A stretch of 64,000 nt of DNA. It comes from Massilia sp. R2A-15 (lineage in GTDB: Bacteria; Pseudomonadota; Gammaproteobacteria; Burkholderiales; Burkholderiaceae_D). The stretch spans positions 930,001 through 994,000 of the forward strand of contig NZ_CP131935.1 of the NCBI RefSeq assembly GCF_030704305.1, written 5' to 3'. Below the pieces are notes generated by a model that made no database searches, had not been told where the DNA came from, and worked only from the letters and a program-made list of their open reading frames with translations. Shown piece by piece: positions 10,143 through 19,078 of this stretch; within the stretch, counting starts at the first letter, position 1; every line of letters begins with the position of its first letter. The position numbers and the translations under genes were made by a program.

Positions 10143-10574
10143 ATGACCTCACCCCCGAAGCGCTCGCTCGCCAAGGACGATTTCTGCGTCCTGTCCGAGT
10201 TCCGCTACCAGATGCGCCGTTTCGAGCGCTTTTCCGAGAACGCCGTGCAGGCCGAGGGCATCACGCCCCTGCAGTACCTGCTGCTGCTGCACCTGAAAGG
10301 CTTCAAGGGCCGCGACTGGGCCACCGTCGGCGAACTGGCCGAGCGCCTGCAAGCCAAGCCGCACGGCGTGGTTGCGCTGGTGTCGCGCTGCGAGGCCAGT
10401 GCCCTGGTGGTGCGCCGCCCCAGCACGGTGGACCGGCGCCGCGTCGAGATCCACCTGCTGCCGGCCGGCGAGGCGATCCTGACCCACCTGGCCGCACTGC
10501 ACCGCGCCGAACTGGCGTCCCTCGACGGCATCTTCGCGGTGCCGGTCATCGAAAAGGAAGATCCGCATGAGTAA
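10143..10574 (+). CDS. MarR-family transcriptional regulator
   Basis: A 143-residue winged-helix repressor. The helix-turn-helix region reads TVGELAERLQAKPHGVVALVSRCEASALVVRRP and is followed by the wing VDRRRVEIHLLPAGEAIL, both characteristic of MarR proteins. ATG 10143 lies just after a palindromic operator-like site (10094-10112). The last 8 bp overlap the ClC channel gene, so regulator and channel are co-transcribed and probably coupled. The regulator most likely controls its own operon in response to an unknown ligand. A start further upstream would run through the operator and is rejected. Confidence 0.9.
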   Translation: MTSPPKRSLAKDDFCVLSEFRYQMRRFERFSENAVQAEGITPLQYLLLLHLKGFKGRDWATVGELAERLQAKPHGVVALVSRCEASALVVRRPSTVDRRRVEIHLLPAGEAILTHLAALHRAELASLDGIFAVPVIEKEDPHE

Positions 10575-12324
10575 GATGGACACCCGGCGCGACTTCAACG
10601 GCGAGGCGCGCCTGCTGCGCATCGCCTGCATGGCCGCCGTCATCGGCGTGCTCAGTACCTGCACCGCGTGGCTGCTGTTGCACGCGATCAGCTTCTTCAC
10701 CAACCTGTTCTTCTTCCAGGCGCTGTCCGACAAGCCGGTGTCGCCGGCGCTGAACACGCTGGGCGCCTGGGTGATCGCGGTGCCGGTGCTCGGCGGCCTG
10801 ATCATCGGCCTGATCGCGCGCTACGGCACCGAGGCGATCCGCGGCCACGGCATCCCCGAGGCGATCGAGGCGATCCTGTTCAAGAAAAGCGCGATGTCGC
10901 CCAAGGTCGCGGTGCTCAAGCCGCTCGCCTCGGCGATCGCGATCGGCAGCGGCGGCCCGTTCGGCGCCGAAGGCCCGATCATCATGACCGGCGGCGCGGT
11001 CGGCTCGCTGCTGGCCCAGCACTTTCACCTGAGCGGCAGCGAGCGCAAGACGCTGCTCGTCGCCGGCGCGGTGGCCGGCATGACCGCGGTATTCGGCACC
11101 CCGGTGGCCGCGCTGCTGCTCGCGGTCGAACTGCTGCTGTTCGAACTGCGTCCGCGCAGCCTGCTGCCGGTCGCCGTGGCGTGCGCCGTGGCCGGCGTGC
11201 TGCGGCCATTGATCATGGAAGGCGGCGCGCTGTTCCCGCTGCAGACCATGCCGCTGCAGCCGCTCGGCCTGGCGTCGTGCGCGTTGGCGGGCCTCCTGTG
11301 CGGAATGCTGGCCTGGCTGATGTCGACCATGCTGTACAAGGTCGAGGACCTGTTTCACAAGCTGCCGCTGCACTGGATGTGGTGGCCGGCGATCGGCGGC
11401 CTGGCAGTGGGCGTCGGCGGCTACTTCCAGCCGCGCGCGCTGGGCGTCGGCTACGACGTCATCGCCGACCTGCTGCATAACCACATCGGCGCCGGCGTGC
11501 TGGCCGGCCTGCTGCTGGCGAAGATGGTGATGTGGCTGATCGCGCTGGGCTCGGGCACCTCGGGCGGCGTGCTGGCGCCGCTGCTGATGCTCGGCGCGGG
11601 CCTGGGCGCGTTGATGGCGCCGTACCTGCCCGGCGGCGAACCGGCGGTGTGGCCGCTGGTGTTCATGGCTGCCACCCTGGGCGGCATGATGCGCGCGCCC
11701 ATCATGGCGGTGGTGTTCGCGTTCGAACTCACGCAGGATACCAACGCCTTGCTGCCGGTGCTGGCGGCGTCGGTGGTGGCGTACGGCTTCACGGTGCTCA
11801 CCATGCAGCGCTCGATCCTGACCGAGAAGATCGCACGGCGCGGCTATCACATCTACCGCGAATACGGCATCGACCCGCTCGAGCGCCACAGCGTGGCGGA
11901 GGTGATGACGGCGCAGCCGGTGCGCATCGACGCCGGCGCCGCCATCGACGCGGTGCTGCACAGTCATTTCGGCGAAGGCCAAGTGCATCGCGCCTTCCCG
12001 GTCACGCGCGACGGCACGCTGGTGGGGATGCTCGACCGCGCAGCGCTGGTGGCGGCAGAGGGCAAGTGTTTTGTCGGCGACCTGTATGGCGTGAATGTGC
12101 CGGTCTTCGCGCTAGCCGGCGAAACCTGCCGCACGGTGGCCACGCGCATGGCGGTGCATCAGCTCGAACGCCTGCCGGTGGTGGACGACGGGCAGTCGCG
12201 CAAGCTGGTGGGACTGGTCAGCCGCAGCGACTTGATCAAGGCGTCGCTGACCCTGCACGAGGAAGAGCACCAGCGCCAGGCGTTCCGGCGCATCCGGATT
12301 GGATCGAATCGCCAGCCTATGTGA
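10567..12324 (+). CDS. ClC-family chloride channel/transporter with C-terminal CBS pair
   Basis: A 585-residue inner-membrane protein. The membrane part (about residues 20-415) carries the ClC selectivity-filter motifs in order: GHGIPEAIEA (for GSGIP), GAEGPIIMTGG (for GREGP, keeping the gating Glu) and GTSGGVLAPLL (for GxFxP). Two CBS domains follow (about 440-570; VAEVMTAQPVRIDAG and VGLVSRSDLI), which usually bind nucleotides. Members are Cl- channels or Cl-/H+ exchangers; the mechanism cannot be told here. It overlaps marR by 8 bp, an unusual pairing suggesting ligand-responsive control of ion flux. Confidence 0.92.
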   Translation: MSKMDTRRDFNGEARLLRIACMAAVIGVLSTCTAWLLLHAISFFTNLFFFQALSDKPVSPALNTLGAWVIAVPVLGGLIIGLIARYGTEAIRGHGIPEAIEAILFKKSAMSPKVAVLKPLASAIAIGSGGPFGAEGPIIMTGGAVGSLLAQHFHLSGSERKTLLVAGAVAGMTAVFGTPVAALLLAVELLLFELRPRSLLPVAVACAVAGVLRPLIMEGGALFPLQTMPLQPLGLASCALAGLLCGMLAWLMSTMLYKVEDLFHKLPLHWMWWPAIGGLAVGVGGYFQPRALGVGYDVIADLLHNHIGAGVLAGLLLAKMVMWLIALGSGTSGGVLAPLLMLGAGLGALMAPYLPGGEPAVWPLVFMAATLGGMMRAPIMAVVFAFELTQDTNALLPVLAASVVAYGFTVLTMQRSILTEKIARRGYHIYREYGIDPLERHSVAEVMTAQPVRIDAGAAIDAVLHSHFGEGQVHRAFPVTRDGTLVGMLDRAALVAAEGKCFVGDLYGVNVPVFALAGETCRTVATRMAVHQLERLPVVDDGQSRKLVGLVSRSDLIKASLTLHEEEHQRQAFRRIRIGSNRQPM

Positions 12325-12386
12325 TGTGGCGAACGGTCGGGGGCGGGCGGCGCGGGTACTGTGTGCTTTTAAACAAGGAGACTGCC

Positions 12387-12560
12387 ATGTCGAAACCAAG
12401 CAAGGATCCACGCGAGCAGCAGCAGCGCGATACGCAGCAGGCTCAGCAGGAAGCGCAGAAGAACCAGCAGAAGGCCGAGGAGAACGAGGTCGCCGGGCGC
12501 CACAGGCAGGATGGTCAGAAGGACCACAAGGGCGCCGACAAGGGGCCGCGCGGACAGTAA
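12387..12560 (+). CDS. Small Gln/Lys-rich hydrophilic protein
   Basis: A 57-residue, fully hydrophilic protein: starts MSKPSKDPREQQQRD, then Gln/Ala/Glu-rich helix-forming sequence and a basic Gly-rich tail. A good ribosome site (AAGGAG) lies 6 bp before ATG 12387. It looks like a small stress-type or disordered protein, but no family is recognised. It ends just before the repeat pair at 12570-12657 and may share the transcript of the ClC gene 62 bp upstream. Confidence 0.55.
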   Translation: MSKPSKDPREQQQRDTQQAQQEAQKNQQKAEENEVAGRHRQDGQKDHKGADKGPRGQ

Positions 12561-12569
12561 TGTCAAGAT

Positions 12570-12657
12570 GGGGTCAGGTCCGCAGGACCAGACCCCTGCC
12601 TTTCGATTATTCAAGCTGCGGCGACCAAACCGGGGTCAGGTCGACGGACCTGACCCC
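12570..12657. repeat. Palindromic intergenic repeat pair (family A, copies 1-2)
   Basis: Two near-perfect palindromes at 12570-12596 and 12632-12657, arms GGGGTCAGGTCC / GGACCAGACCCC and GGGGTCAGGTC / GGACCTGACCCC, 35 bp apart, between the 57-residue gene and the convergent MBL-fold gene. The family recurs about twenty times in this window. Confidence 0.9.
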
Positions 12658-12665
12658 ATTTTTCG

Positions 12666-13610
12666 TTAGCGCGGAATGCTGTAGTTGACCGGAATGAACT
12701 CGTAGCCCTTGCCTTCCTTCTCCAGGTGGCCGATGCCGGGGAATTGAAGGTGCGCGGCGCCAATCAGATAGCCGCCGCGCGCCGCCGCGTCAAACGCCTG
12801 GCGCCGCTCGGCCGCCGCCGCCTTCTGGTCGCTGTCGAAGCTGATCGTCACCTCCGGATGGTCCATCTGCACCGCCGCCACGTGGATCAGGTCGCCGATC
12901 AGCACCAGCTTCTGCCCCTTGCTCTGCACCACGTAGGTCGCGTGTCCCGGCGTGTGTCCCTTGCCCGAGTGCGAGCTCACGCCAGGCGCCAGTTCGACGT
13001 CGCCTTCGAACGGCTTGTACTTGCCGGCGCTGACGTAGGGGTTCAGCGATGCCATCGCGCCCTTGAAGAAGTCGGCCTTGGCCGGGTTCTTTTCCATGTT
13101 TTCTTTGCTCAGCCAGAAGTCGGATTCCTGCTTCTGCGCCCGCACGATGGCGTTGGTGAACACGCGCTGGCCGTTGGCCACCAGGCCGGCCACATGGTCG
13201 CCGTGCATGTGGGTGATGTAGACCTCGTCGACCTGTTCCGGCTGGTAGCCGGCCGCTTTCAGGTTCGCCGCGAACTTGCCCGTGTTGGGGCCGAACACGC
13301 CGGCCGCGCCCGAATCGACCAGGATCAGCTTGCTGCCGGTGTTGATCAGGAAGGCATTGATCGACGTCTCCAGCGGGCTTTGCACGAAGTGCTTCTTCAG
13401 TTCGCTGTCGATCTCGCCTTTCTTCATCCCTTGCAGCAGCGTGTCGACCGGCAGCTCGGTGGTGCCGTCGCTGATGGCGGTGATCTCGAAGTCGCCCAGC
13501 ATCATCCGGAAATAGCCCGGCGCCTGGGTCTTGACCATCGGCGCGGCGGCGAAGGCGGGCGCGGCGAACAGGGCGGCGGCGAGTGCGGCCAATGCGGTTT
13601 GCTTGATCAT
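12666..13610 (-). CDS. Periplasmic metallo-beta-lactamase-fold hydrolase
   Basis: A 314-residue protein with a clear Sec signal peptide (MIKQTALAALAAALFAAPAFA). The mature domain has the MBL zinc motif THMHGDHVAG near residue 135, plus GHTPGHATYVV and IGDLIHVAAVQ for the remaining ligands. DSGAAGVFGPNTGK precedes the motif as in the lactonase/AidC-like exported group, but the substrate is not evident. It is a single leftward gene; its 3' end nearly touches the repeat pair at 12570-12657. Confidence 0.9.
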   Translation of the reverse strand: MIKQTALAALAAALFAAPAFAAAPMVKTQAPGYFRMMLGDFEITAISDGTTELPVDTLLQGMKKGEIDSELKKHFVQSPLETSINAFLINTGSKLILVDSGAAGVFGPNTGKFAANLKAAGYQPEQVDEVYITHMHGDHVAGLVANGQRVFTNAIVRAQKQESDFWLSKENMEKNPAKADFFKGAMASLNPYVSAGKYKPFEGDVELAPGVSSHSGKGHTPGHATYVVQSKGQKLVLIGDLIHVAAVQMDHPEVTISFDSDQKAAAAERRQAFDAAARGGYLIGAAHLQFPGIGHLEKEGKGYEFIPVNYSIPR

Positions 13611-13828
13611 TGTTTTTCCTTTTCGGGCGGGTTGAAGGTGTTGTACATCCTACATCAATCCGGCGACCGCGGAATGGATCGCATCCATCAACGTCCGTCA
13701 ATGCCCTGCGTCATGATTTTGATAACTAGTCCGTGGCGCTGCGGGGGCACCACAAAAATGCACCTGTTCAGTGCGCTCCTGCGCAAACTTGCGCATAATT
13801 GCGCTCTCGTGAAATTCAGGATACAAGC

Positions 13829-15028
13829 ATGGCGGTATTGCGCAGGGAGTGGCTGGAATCGTTCTTACCGAAGCCGAACACGGCAAGCCGGACCGAGCAG
13901 GTCCGCGCCGGCGCCGGCGCGATCTTCGGATTGCTGCTGACGGCGCTGATCACGCACCTGCTGCTGCGCGACCACAGCGGCATGGCCTTCCTGGTCGCGC
14001 CGATGGGCGCCTCGTCGGTGCTGCTGTTCGGCGTGCCGGCCAGCCCGCTGGCGCAGCCGTGGTCTGTCTTCGGCGGCAACGTGGTGTCGGCCTTCGTCGG
14101 CGTCACCTGCGCCATGCTGATTCCCGATCCGATGCTCGCCGCGCCGGTGGCCGGCGGCTCGGCCATCGTGTGCATGTTCCTGCTGCGCTGCCTGCACCCG
14201 CCCGGCGGCGCGGTGGCGCTGACCGCGGTGCTGGCCGGCCCGGCCGTGCACGCGTCGGGCTACCAGTTCGCCTTCGAGCAGGTGGCGCTCAACACCGGCC
14301 TGATGGTGCTGGCCGCGCTGCTCTACAACAACCTGACCGGCCGGCGCTATCCGCACACCCAGCAATCGAGCCTGGCGCCGGCGCACGACACGCGCGACCT
14401 GGCGCCGACGGCGCGCGTGGGCTTTACCAGCGACGACCTCGACGCGGTGCTCAAGCGCTACGGCCAGGTGCTCGACGTTAGCCGCGACGACCTCGAGGAC
14501 ATCATTCTGGCCACCGAGATGCAGGCCTACGAGCGGCGCTTCGGCATCATCACCTGCGGCGACATCATGTCGAAAGACGCCGTCACGCTCGACTTCTCCA
14601 GCGGCCTCGATGAGGCGTGGCGTCTGATGCGCCACCACAAGGTGCATGCCTTGCCGGTGCTGAACCGGGCGCGCCGGGTGATCGGCATCGTCTCGCAGAG
14701 CGATTTCCTCAGGCACAGCGAGCTCGACGAATATGTGTCGTTCGCGCACCGCCTGCGCCGCTTCCTCGGGCGCAGCCCGGACAGCCATTCGGAAAAGCCG
14801 GAAGTGGTGGGCCAGATCATGAGCGAGAACGTGGTGACGGCCAAGGCCAGCACACCGATCGTCGAACTGGTGCCGCTGATGTCGAACTCGGGCCTGCACC
14901 ACATCCCGGTGCTCGACAGCGAGGAGCGCTTCGCCGGCATGGTCACCCAGTCGGACCTGCTGGCGGCGCTGTATGAAAGCCGGCTCAACGAGCAGGGCAA
15001 GGCGCTGCAGTCCGCCCAGGCAGTCTGA
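13829..15028 (+). CDS. HPP-family membrane protein with two CBS domains
   Basis: A 399-residue protein. The N-terminal HPP domain has about four membrane helices, with FLVAPMGASSVLLFGVPASPLAQPW and LHPPGGAVAL, the block that names the family. The C-terminal half has two CBS domains (CGDIMSKDAVTLDF and GQIMSENVVTAKAS). HPP proteins have been linked to nitrite transport in plastids and cyanobacteria; bacterial HPP-CBS proteins are mostly uncharacterised. ATG 13829 is preferred; an in-frame TTG ten codons upstream is possible. It is followed by a family B repeat. Confidence 0.88.
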   Translation: MAVLRREWLESFLPKPNTASRTEQVRAGAGAIFGLLLTALITHLLLRDHSGMAFLVAPMGASSVLLFGVPASPLAQPWSVFGGNVVSAFVGVTCAMLIPDPMLAAPVAGGSAIVCMFLLRCLHPPGGAVALTAVLAGPAVHASGYQFAFEQVALNTGLMVLAALLYNNLTGRRYPHTQQSSLAPAHDTRDLAPTARVGFTSDDLDAVLKRYGQVLDVSRDDLEDIILATEMQAYERRFGIITCGDIMSKDAVTLDFSSGLDEAWRLMRHHKVHALPVLNRARRVIGIVSQSDFLRHSELDEYVSFAHRLRRFLGRSPDSHSEKPEVVGQIMSENVVTAKASTPIVELVPLMSNSGLHHIPVLDSEERFAGMVTQSDLLAALYESRLNEQGKALQSAQAV

Positions 15029-15033
15029 AGGCC

Positions 15034-15129
15034 GTCGTTCCTGCGCAGGCAGGAACCCATACGGCGCTTGCTTCACGCTGGCCGACGACATGCCAACTCA
15101 GCATGGGTTTCTGCCTGCGCAGGAACGAC
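15034..15129. repeat. Inverted intergenic repeat (family B, full copy)
   Basis: Left arm 15034-15060 (GTCGTTCCTGCGCAGG then CAGGAACCCAT) and right arm 15103-15129 (its reverse complement with one change) surround a 42-bp spacer. Each arm is itself a short hairpin. It sits between the convergent HPP and VirK-like genes. Repeats of this appearance are widespread in proteobacterial genomes. Confidence 0.85.
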
Positions 15130-15136
15130 GTTGCGT

Positions 15137-16111
15137 TTATCCGAGCTGCAGCAAGGGAGCGGACACGCCGGACGGCGCCGTGGCGCGGATCGACACCAGC
15201 CGCAGCGGCGTCGCGGCGCGCTGCGAGCGCACCACCTGCGCGCGCATCGCGGCAATGGCGTTGGCCAGCATCTCGTGGCGCTTGCGCGCTTCGGAGCGTT
15301 TTTTCGACGCTATCTGCGCCATGTCCGGCTCCGGCAGGTGCTCGCAGGCCAGGCTGAAATCGCCATCGGGCTGGCGCGCCGCATCGAGTTCCAGCCACAG
15401 CGCGTCGTAGTCGGCGTGCACTTTCCCTTGCTTCATCGAGGTCGTGACGACGCGGTTTGCGTTGCCGACCAGGATCATCTGTGCGCAGCCATGATCGTGG
15501 CCGAACTGGCGCACCAGCCGCACCAGCAGATTCTTCGGACGCATGCCGTGCAACTCGCGGGTGGCGTCGCGCACCTGGTCGAGGCCGCCGCCGCCGTGCT
15601 TGCCCTGCAGGCAGCCGACGCCGACCGCAACTGCACCAAAATGGTGCAAAAATGAAAACGCGATCGAATACAGGACCTGATCGCCGTGCGCCAGTTGCAG
15701 GATCAGTTCGCCTTCGCGGCACAGCACGCCGCCGGCGCGCAGTTCGATGCGGTATTCCTGGCCGGTCTTGCCGTCGAGCCGGCACAGTTCGACGGGGCCT
15801 TCGGCGGCGCGCGCCACCAGCGGCGCCAGGCCGCGCTGTATCACGGTCTGGTAATGGGCCTGCAGCACGGCGAGGCGGTCATCGCAGCCGAGCCGGGTGC
15901 TGAAATAGGAGCGGTAAATCTTGTTGACCAGGCGCGGGCAGGCAGGCAGCATCTGGCGGAACAAGGGGTGGGAGTTGAGCAATTCGAGCCAGCGGCCGGT
16001 CTGGCGCCGGTGCAGCATAGCGCGCGCCGATAGCTTCATCGATTCGCGCAGCAGCGCCAGTCCGGACAGTTCGGAGCGCAGACCGCAGCGGAGGGTAATA
16101 AGTTGATTCAT
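15137..16111 (-). CDS. VirK/YbjX family protein (DUF535)
   Basis: A 324-residue protein matching DUF535. The diagnostic block runs VAVGVGCLQGKHGGGGLDQVRDATRELHGMRPKNLL in pieces around residues 160-200, and SMKQGKVHADYDALWLELDA follows. VirK and YbjX are linked to virulence and to outer-membrane or peptide-resistance phenotypes in enterobacteria, but the biochemical activity is unknown. There is no signal peptide. A promoter with perfect TTGACA lies about 200 bp upstream (16313-16341), leaving a long leader. Confidence 0.88.
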   Translation of the reverse strand: MNQLITLRCGLRSELSGLALLRESMKLSARAMLHRRQTGRWLELLNSHPLFRQMLPACPRLVNKIYRSYFSTRLGCDDRLAVLQAHYQTVIQRGLAPLVARAAEGPVELCRLDGKTGQEYRIELRAGGVLCREGELILQLAHGDQVLYSIAFSFLHHFGAVAVGVGCLQGKHGGGGLDQVRDATRELHGMRPKNLLVRLVRQFGHDHGCAQMILVGNANRVVTTSMKQGKVHADYDALWLELDAARQPDGDFSLACEHLPEPDMAQIASKKRSEARKRHEMLANAIAAMRAQVVRSQRAATPLRLVSIRATAPSGVSAPLLQLG

Positions 16112-16305
16112 GAATACTGCTCGACAAAAACCGGCATAGCAGAGCCCGGGCCGCGGCGAGGCGGCAAGTCGGGATCGGAAGTGGCGGTCGGAATTCAGCG
16201 CGTGGTGCTGGGCGCATAACCCGGTCAGCGGGGCGTGCCGTCCGTGGGTGCGGGACGGCGGCGGCGCCGGCGGGAAGTCTCGTTATCTTATTGATCTACT
16301 ACGAT

Positions 16306-16341
16306 GTGTAACATAATGTATCACATTGTATCGGGTGTCAA
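16306..16341 (-). promoter_or_regulatory. Sigma-70 promoter with overlapping operator upstream of virK-like gene
   Basis: On the minus strand TTGACA (-35; 16336-16341) is followed after exactly 17 bp by CATTAT (-10; 16313-16318). An imperfect inverted repeat (GTGATAC / GTTACAC arms, 16306-16324) overlaps the -10 box, which suggests repressor control. The leader to the ATG at 16111 is about 195 bp and shows no other structure I can name. Confidence 0.6.
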
Positions 16342-16380
16342 TACGATGGGGAAACTTAAACGATGTGTTGTAACTTTGCG

Positions 16381-17913
16381 TCAACGTTTGAGGATGGAGC
16401 CGAGCACGCCGCGGATGATTTCGCGGCCCACTTGCGAGCCGATGCTGCGCGCGGCCGACTTGACCATCGCCTGCACCGGCGAGTCGCGCCGGCTGCTGCC
16501 TCCGAATAAACCGCCGAGCAGGCCGCCGAGGGAGTTGTCCGATGCGGGCGCAGGTATGCCGGCCGGTGCGGGCGCCGGTTGGCCGGCAGGTGTGGGCGCC
16601 GGCGCCGCGGGCCGGGCGGTGGCGGCGGTGCGGCCGCTGAGTTTTTCGTGGGCCGATTCGCGGTCGACCGCTTGCTCGTACACGCCGGCCACCAGCGACT
16701 TGGCGATCACCGCCTGACGCTCGGCCGGATCGACCGGGCCGATGCGCGAGGCCGGCGGCAGCACGAAGGCGCGCTCGACGATGTTGGGCCGGCCCTTCTC
16801 GTCGAGAAAGGACACCAGCGCCTCGCCCACGCCCAGCTCGGTGATGACCTGGGCGGTGTCGAGCGCGGGATTCGGGCGGAAGGTGTCGGCCGCGGCCTTC
16901 ACCGCCTTCTGGTCGCGCGGCGTGTAGGCGCGCAGCGCGTGCTGGACGCGGTTGCCCAGCTGGCCGAGCACGGTGTCGGGAATGTCGAGCGGATTCTGGG
17001 TGACGAAGAACACGCCCACGCCTTTCGAGCGGATCAGGCGCACCACCTGCTCGATCTTGTCGAGCAGCGCCTTGGGCGCGTCGTCGAACAGCAGGTGCGC
17101 CTCGTCGAAGAAGAACACCAGCTTCGGCTTGTCGACGTCGCCCACTTCGGGCAGGTGCTCGAACAGCTCGGAGAGCATCCACAGCAGGAACACCGCGTAC
17201 AGGCGCGGCGAATTCATCAGCTTGTCGGCGGCGAGGATGTTGACCACGCCGTGGCCGGCGGCGTCGGTTTGCAGCAGGTCGTCGATGTTGAGCATCGGCT
17301 CGCCGAAGAACTTGTCGCCGCCTTGCTCCTCGATGCCGATCAGGCCGCGCTGGATGGCGCCGATGCTGGCGGCCGAGATGTTGCCGTAGCTGGTGCGGAA
17401 ATCCGCCGCGTTGTCGCCCACGTGCTGAAGCATCGCGCGCAGGTCCTTGGTGTCGAGCAGCAGCAGGCCGTTGTCGTCGGCGATCTTGAACACCAGCTGC
17501 AGCACGCCTTCCTGGGTGTCGTTCAGGTTCAGCATGCGCGCCAGCAGCAGCGGGCCGAGATCGGAAATGGTTGCGCGCACGGGGTGGCCCAGTTCGCCGA
17601 ACACATCCCAGAACGTCACGGGGCAGGCGGCCCAGGCGGGCGCCTCGACGCCCAGCATCTTCAGGCGCTCCTCCATTTTCGGGGAAAGCGCGCCGGGTTG
17701 GGACAGGCCGGACAGGTCGCCCTTGACGTCGGCCATGAACACCGGCACGCCGATGTTCGACAAGGCCTGCGCCATCACCTGCAAGGTCACGGACTTGCCG
17801 GTGCCGGTGGCGCCGGTGATGCAGCCGTGCCGGTTGGCCAGATTCGACAGCAGGCCGTAGACGACGGCCGGCTGCTTGTCGATGCTGGTGGCGAGGGGCA
17901 GAAGGGTGGGCAT
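16381..17913 (-). CDS. HerA-like ATPase (DUF853, YjgR family)
   Basis: A 510-residue P-loop ATPase of the FtsK/HerA superfamily. Walker A is [12 protein letters not shown] near residue 35; Walker B is [12 protein letters not shown] near residue 270; a conserved [30 protein letters not shown] block follows, all typical of DUF853. The C-terminal 100 residues are Ala/Pro-rich and then [14 protein letters not shown]. The start at 17913 has a GGAGAG ribosome site; the frame stays open upstream only through repeat sequence and is not coding there. Function is poorly known; DNA or protein translocation is suggested by the fold. Confidence 0.9.
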   Translation of the reverse strand: MPTLLPLATSIDKQPAVVYGLLSNLANRHGCITGATGTGKSVTLQVMAQALSNIGVPVFMADVKGDLSGLSQPGALSPKMEERLKMLGVEAPAWAACPVTFWDVFGELGHPVRATISDLGPLLLARMLNLNDTQEGVLQLVFKIADDNGLLLLDTKDLRAMLQHVGDNAADFRTSYGNISAASIGAIQRGLIGIEEQGGDKFFGEPMLNIDDLLQTDAAGHGVVNILAADKLMNSPRLYAVFLLWMLSELFEHLPEVGDVDKPKLVFFFDEAHLLFDDAPKALLDKIEQVVRLIRSKGVGVFFVTQNPLDIPDTVLGQLGNRVQHALRAYTPRDQKAVKAAADTFRPNPALDTAQVITELGVGEALVSFLDEKGRPNIVERAFVLPPASRIGPVDPAERQAVIAKSLVAGVYEQAVDRESAHEKLSGRTAATARPAAPAPTPAGQPAPAPAGIPAPASDNSLGGLLGGLFGGSSRRDSPVQAMVKSAARSIGSQVGREIIRGVLGSILKR

Positions 17914-17970
17914 GGGGCTCTCCGTTGCAATAGCGATGTTGACGATTCTACTATGCGGGAGAGCGAGGGC

Positions 17971-18119
17971 GGGGACTGGTCCTGCGGACCTGTCCCCATC
18001 TTGGATTTGTGGAGGATCTGGAAATGGGGTCAGGTCCGCGGGACCAGACCCCGATGCTGCACGCGGCGGCGCTAAAATCGGGGACTCGGCGTCCCCGTCG
18101 CTCCTGCGGACCTGACCCC
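17971..18119. repeat. Cluster of three family A repeats (copies 3-5)
   Basis: Palindromes at 17971-17997 (GGGGACTGGTCC / GGACCTGTCCCC) and 18026-18052, then a composite at 18079-18119 where a separate palindrome (CGGGGACTC / GTCCCCG arms) is joined to a right half-arm GGACCTGACCCC. They fill the gap between the HerA-like and YecA-like genes. Confidence 0.9.
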
Positions 18120-18147
18120 AGGTGTTGGGCCGCGGCCCAATCAAAGC

Positions 18148-18843
18148 TTATTCCGCTTCAGCAGCTCCGCAGCACTTCTTGAACTTCTTGCCGCTGCCGC
18201 AAGGGCAGTCGTCGTTGCGCCCGACCTTCGGCTCATCGCGCTTGATGGTCTGCACGGCCGATTTGCGCAGCGGCAGCCAGAACTTGTAGATGGCCGGCAG
18301 GTTCGCCTCGATCTCGAGCGCCAGCTTGTGGCCCTTGACCGGGTCGTCCACTTCCTTCAGTTCCTCTTCCTCGATCTCGTCGGCGCCGAGCAGGTAGATC
18401 GGGCGCATCAGCGGCGCCAGGTCCGACTCCCAGATCGGATCCCAGGAGCCGGGACGCAGCTCCATGCCTTCCCAGAAGCCCCAGCACCAGGCTTCGGCGT
18501 CGATCAGGGTCTGGTCGCCGTGCTCGTGTTCGCAGAACAGTGGCTCGAATTCTTTTGGCGCGACCTCGAAGGTGACGGAGACTTCGTTCATGAAGCGCAT
18601 GATCAGTTCGAAGATGCGCTCGGCTTCCTTCGGGTTCTTCCATTTCGGCTCGCTGGCGCCGTCTTCGCCCCAGACCTTCGGCAGCCACTCGGACGGCATG
18701 ATGGTTTCCGGGCCGATCATGATGGCGGTGAGGAAACCGTGGAGGGTATCCATCGTCATCGCGTCGTCGGAGCTGCGGTCGGACAGCAGGAATTTGTCGA
18801 GTTCGTCGAATTCTTTTTCCGACAGGGGCTGATCGTATTGCAT
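18148..18843 (-). CDS. YecA/UPF0149 family protein with C-terminal SEC-C zinc motif
   Basis: A 231-residue protein. The N-terminal UPF0149 domain reads [24 protein letters not shown] and [13 protein letters not shown]. The C-terminus is a SEC-C zinc finger ([18 protein letters not shown]), the same module that lets SecA bind ribosomes and SecB. YecA proteins of this kind bind ribosomes through the motif in E. coli. It is a single leftward gene; the end at 18148 is close to the repeat cluster. Confidence 0.94.
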   Translation of the reverse strand: MQYDQPLSEKEFDELDKFLLSDRSSDDAMTMDTLHGFLTAIMIGPETIMPSEWLPKVWGEDGASEPKWKNPKEAERIFELIMRFMNEVSVTFEVAPKEFEPLFCEHEHGDQTLIDAEAWCWGFWEGMELRPGSWDPIWESDLAPLMRPIYLLGADEIEEEELKEVDDPVKGHKLALEIEANLPAIYKFWLPLRKSAVQTIKRDEPKVGRNDDCPCGSGKKFKKCCGAAEAE

Positions 18844-19078
18844 GGCGTGCTCTTTCTTGAAGTGAAGGCGCTAGTTTAACGCCTGCGCCCCCAAAACCGG
18901 GGCCAGACCACAATTAAAATCGTCAACAACCGTCAAACGGAGAGATTTTTCACGAAAAGTTCGCCGGCACGATCGATCCAGGCGACGAGACGATTGCGAT
19001 ATCCGATCCGGCAAGCGAATAAGCGGGTTTGACCCGGCTTTTGAGGTCTGACCCCGGTTTAAGGACTTACAATAGGCG

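Noticed and set aside
17914..18144. Upstream extension of the HerA-like gene
   Set aside because: The added codons only translate repeat sequence; a good start with ribosome site is at 17913.
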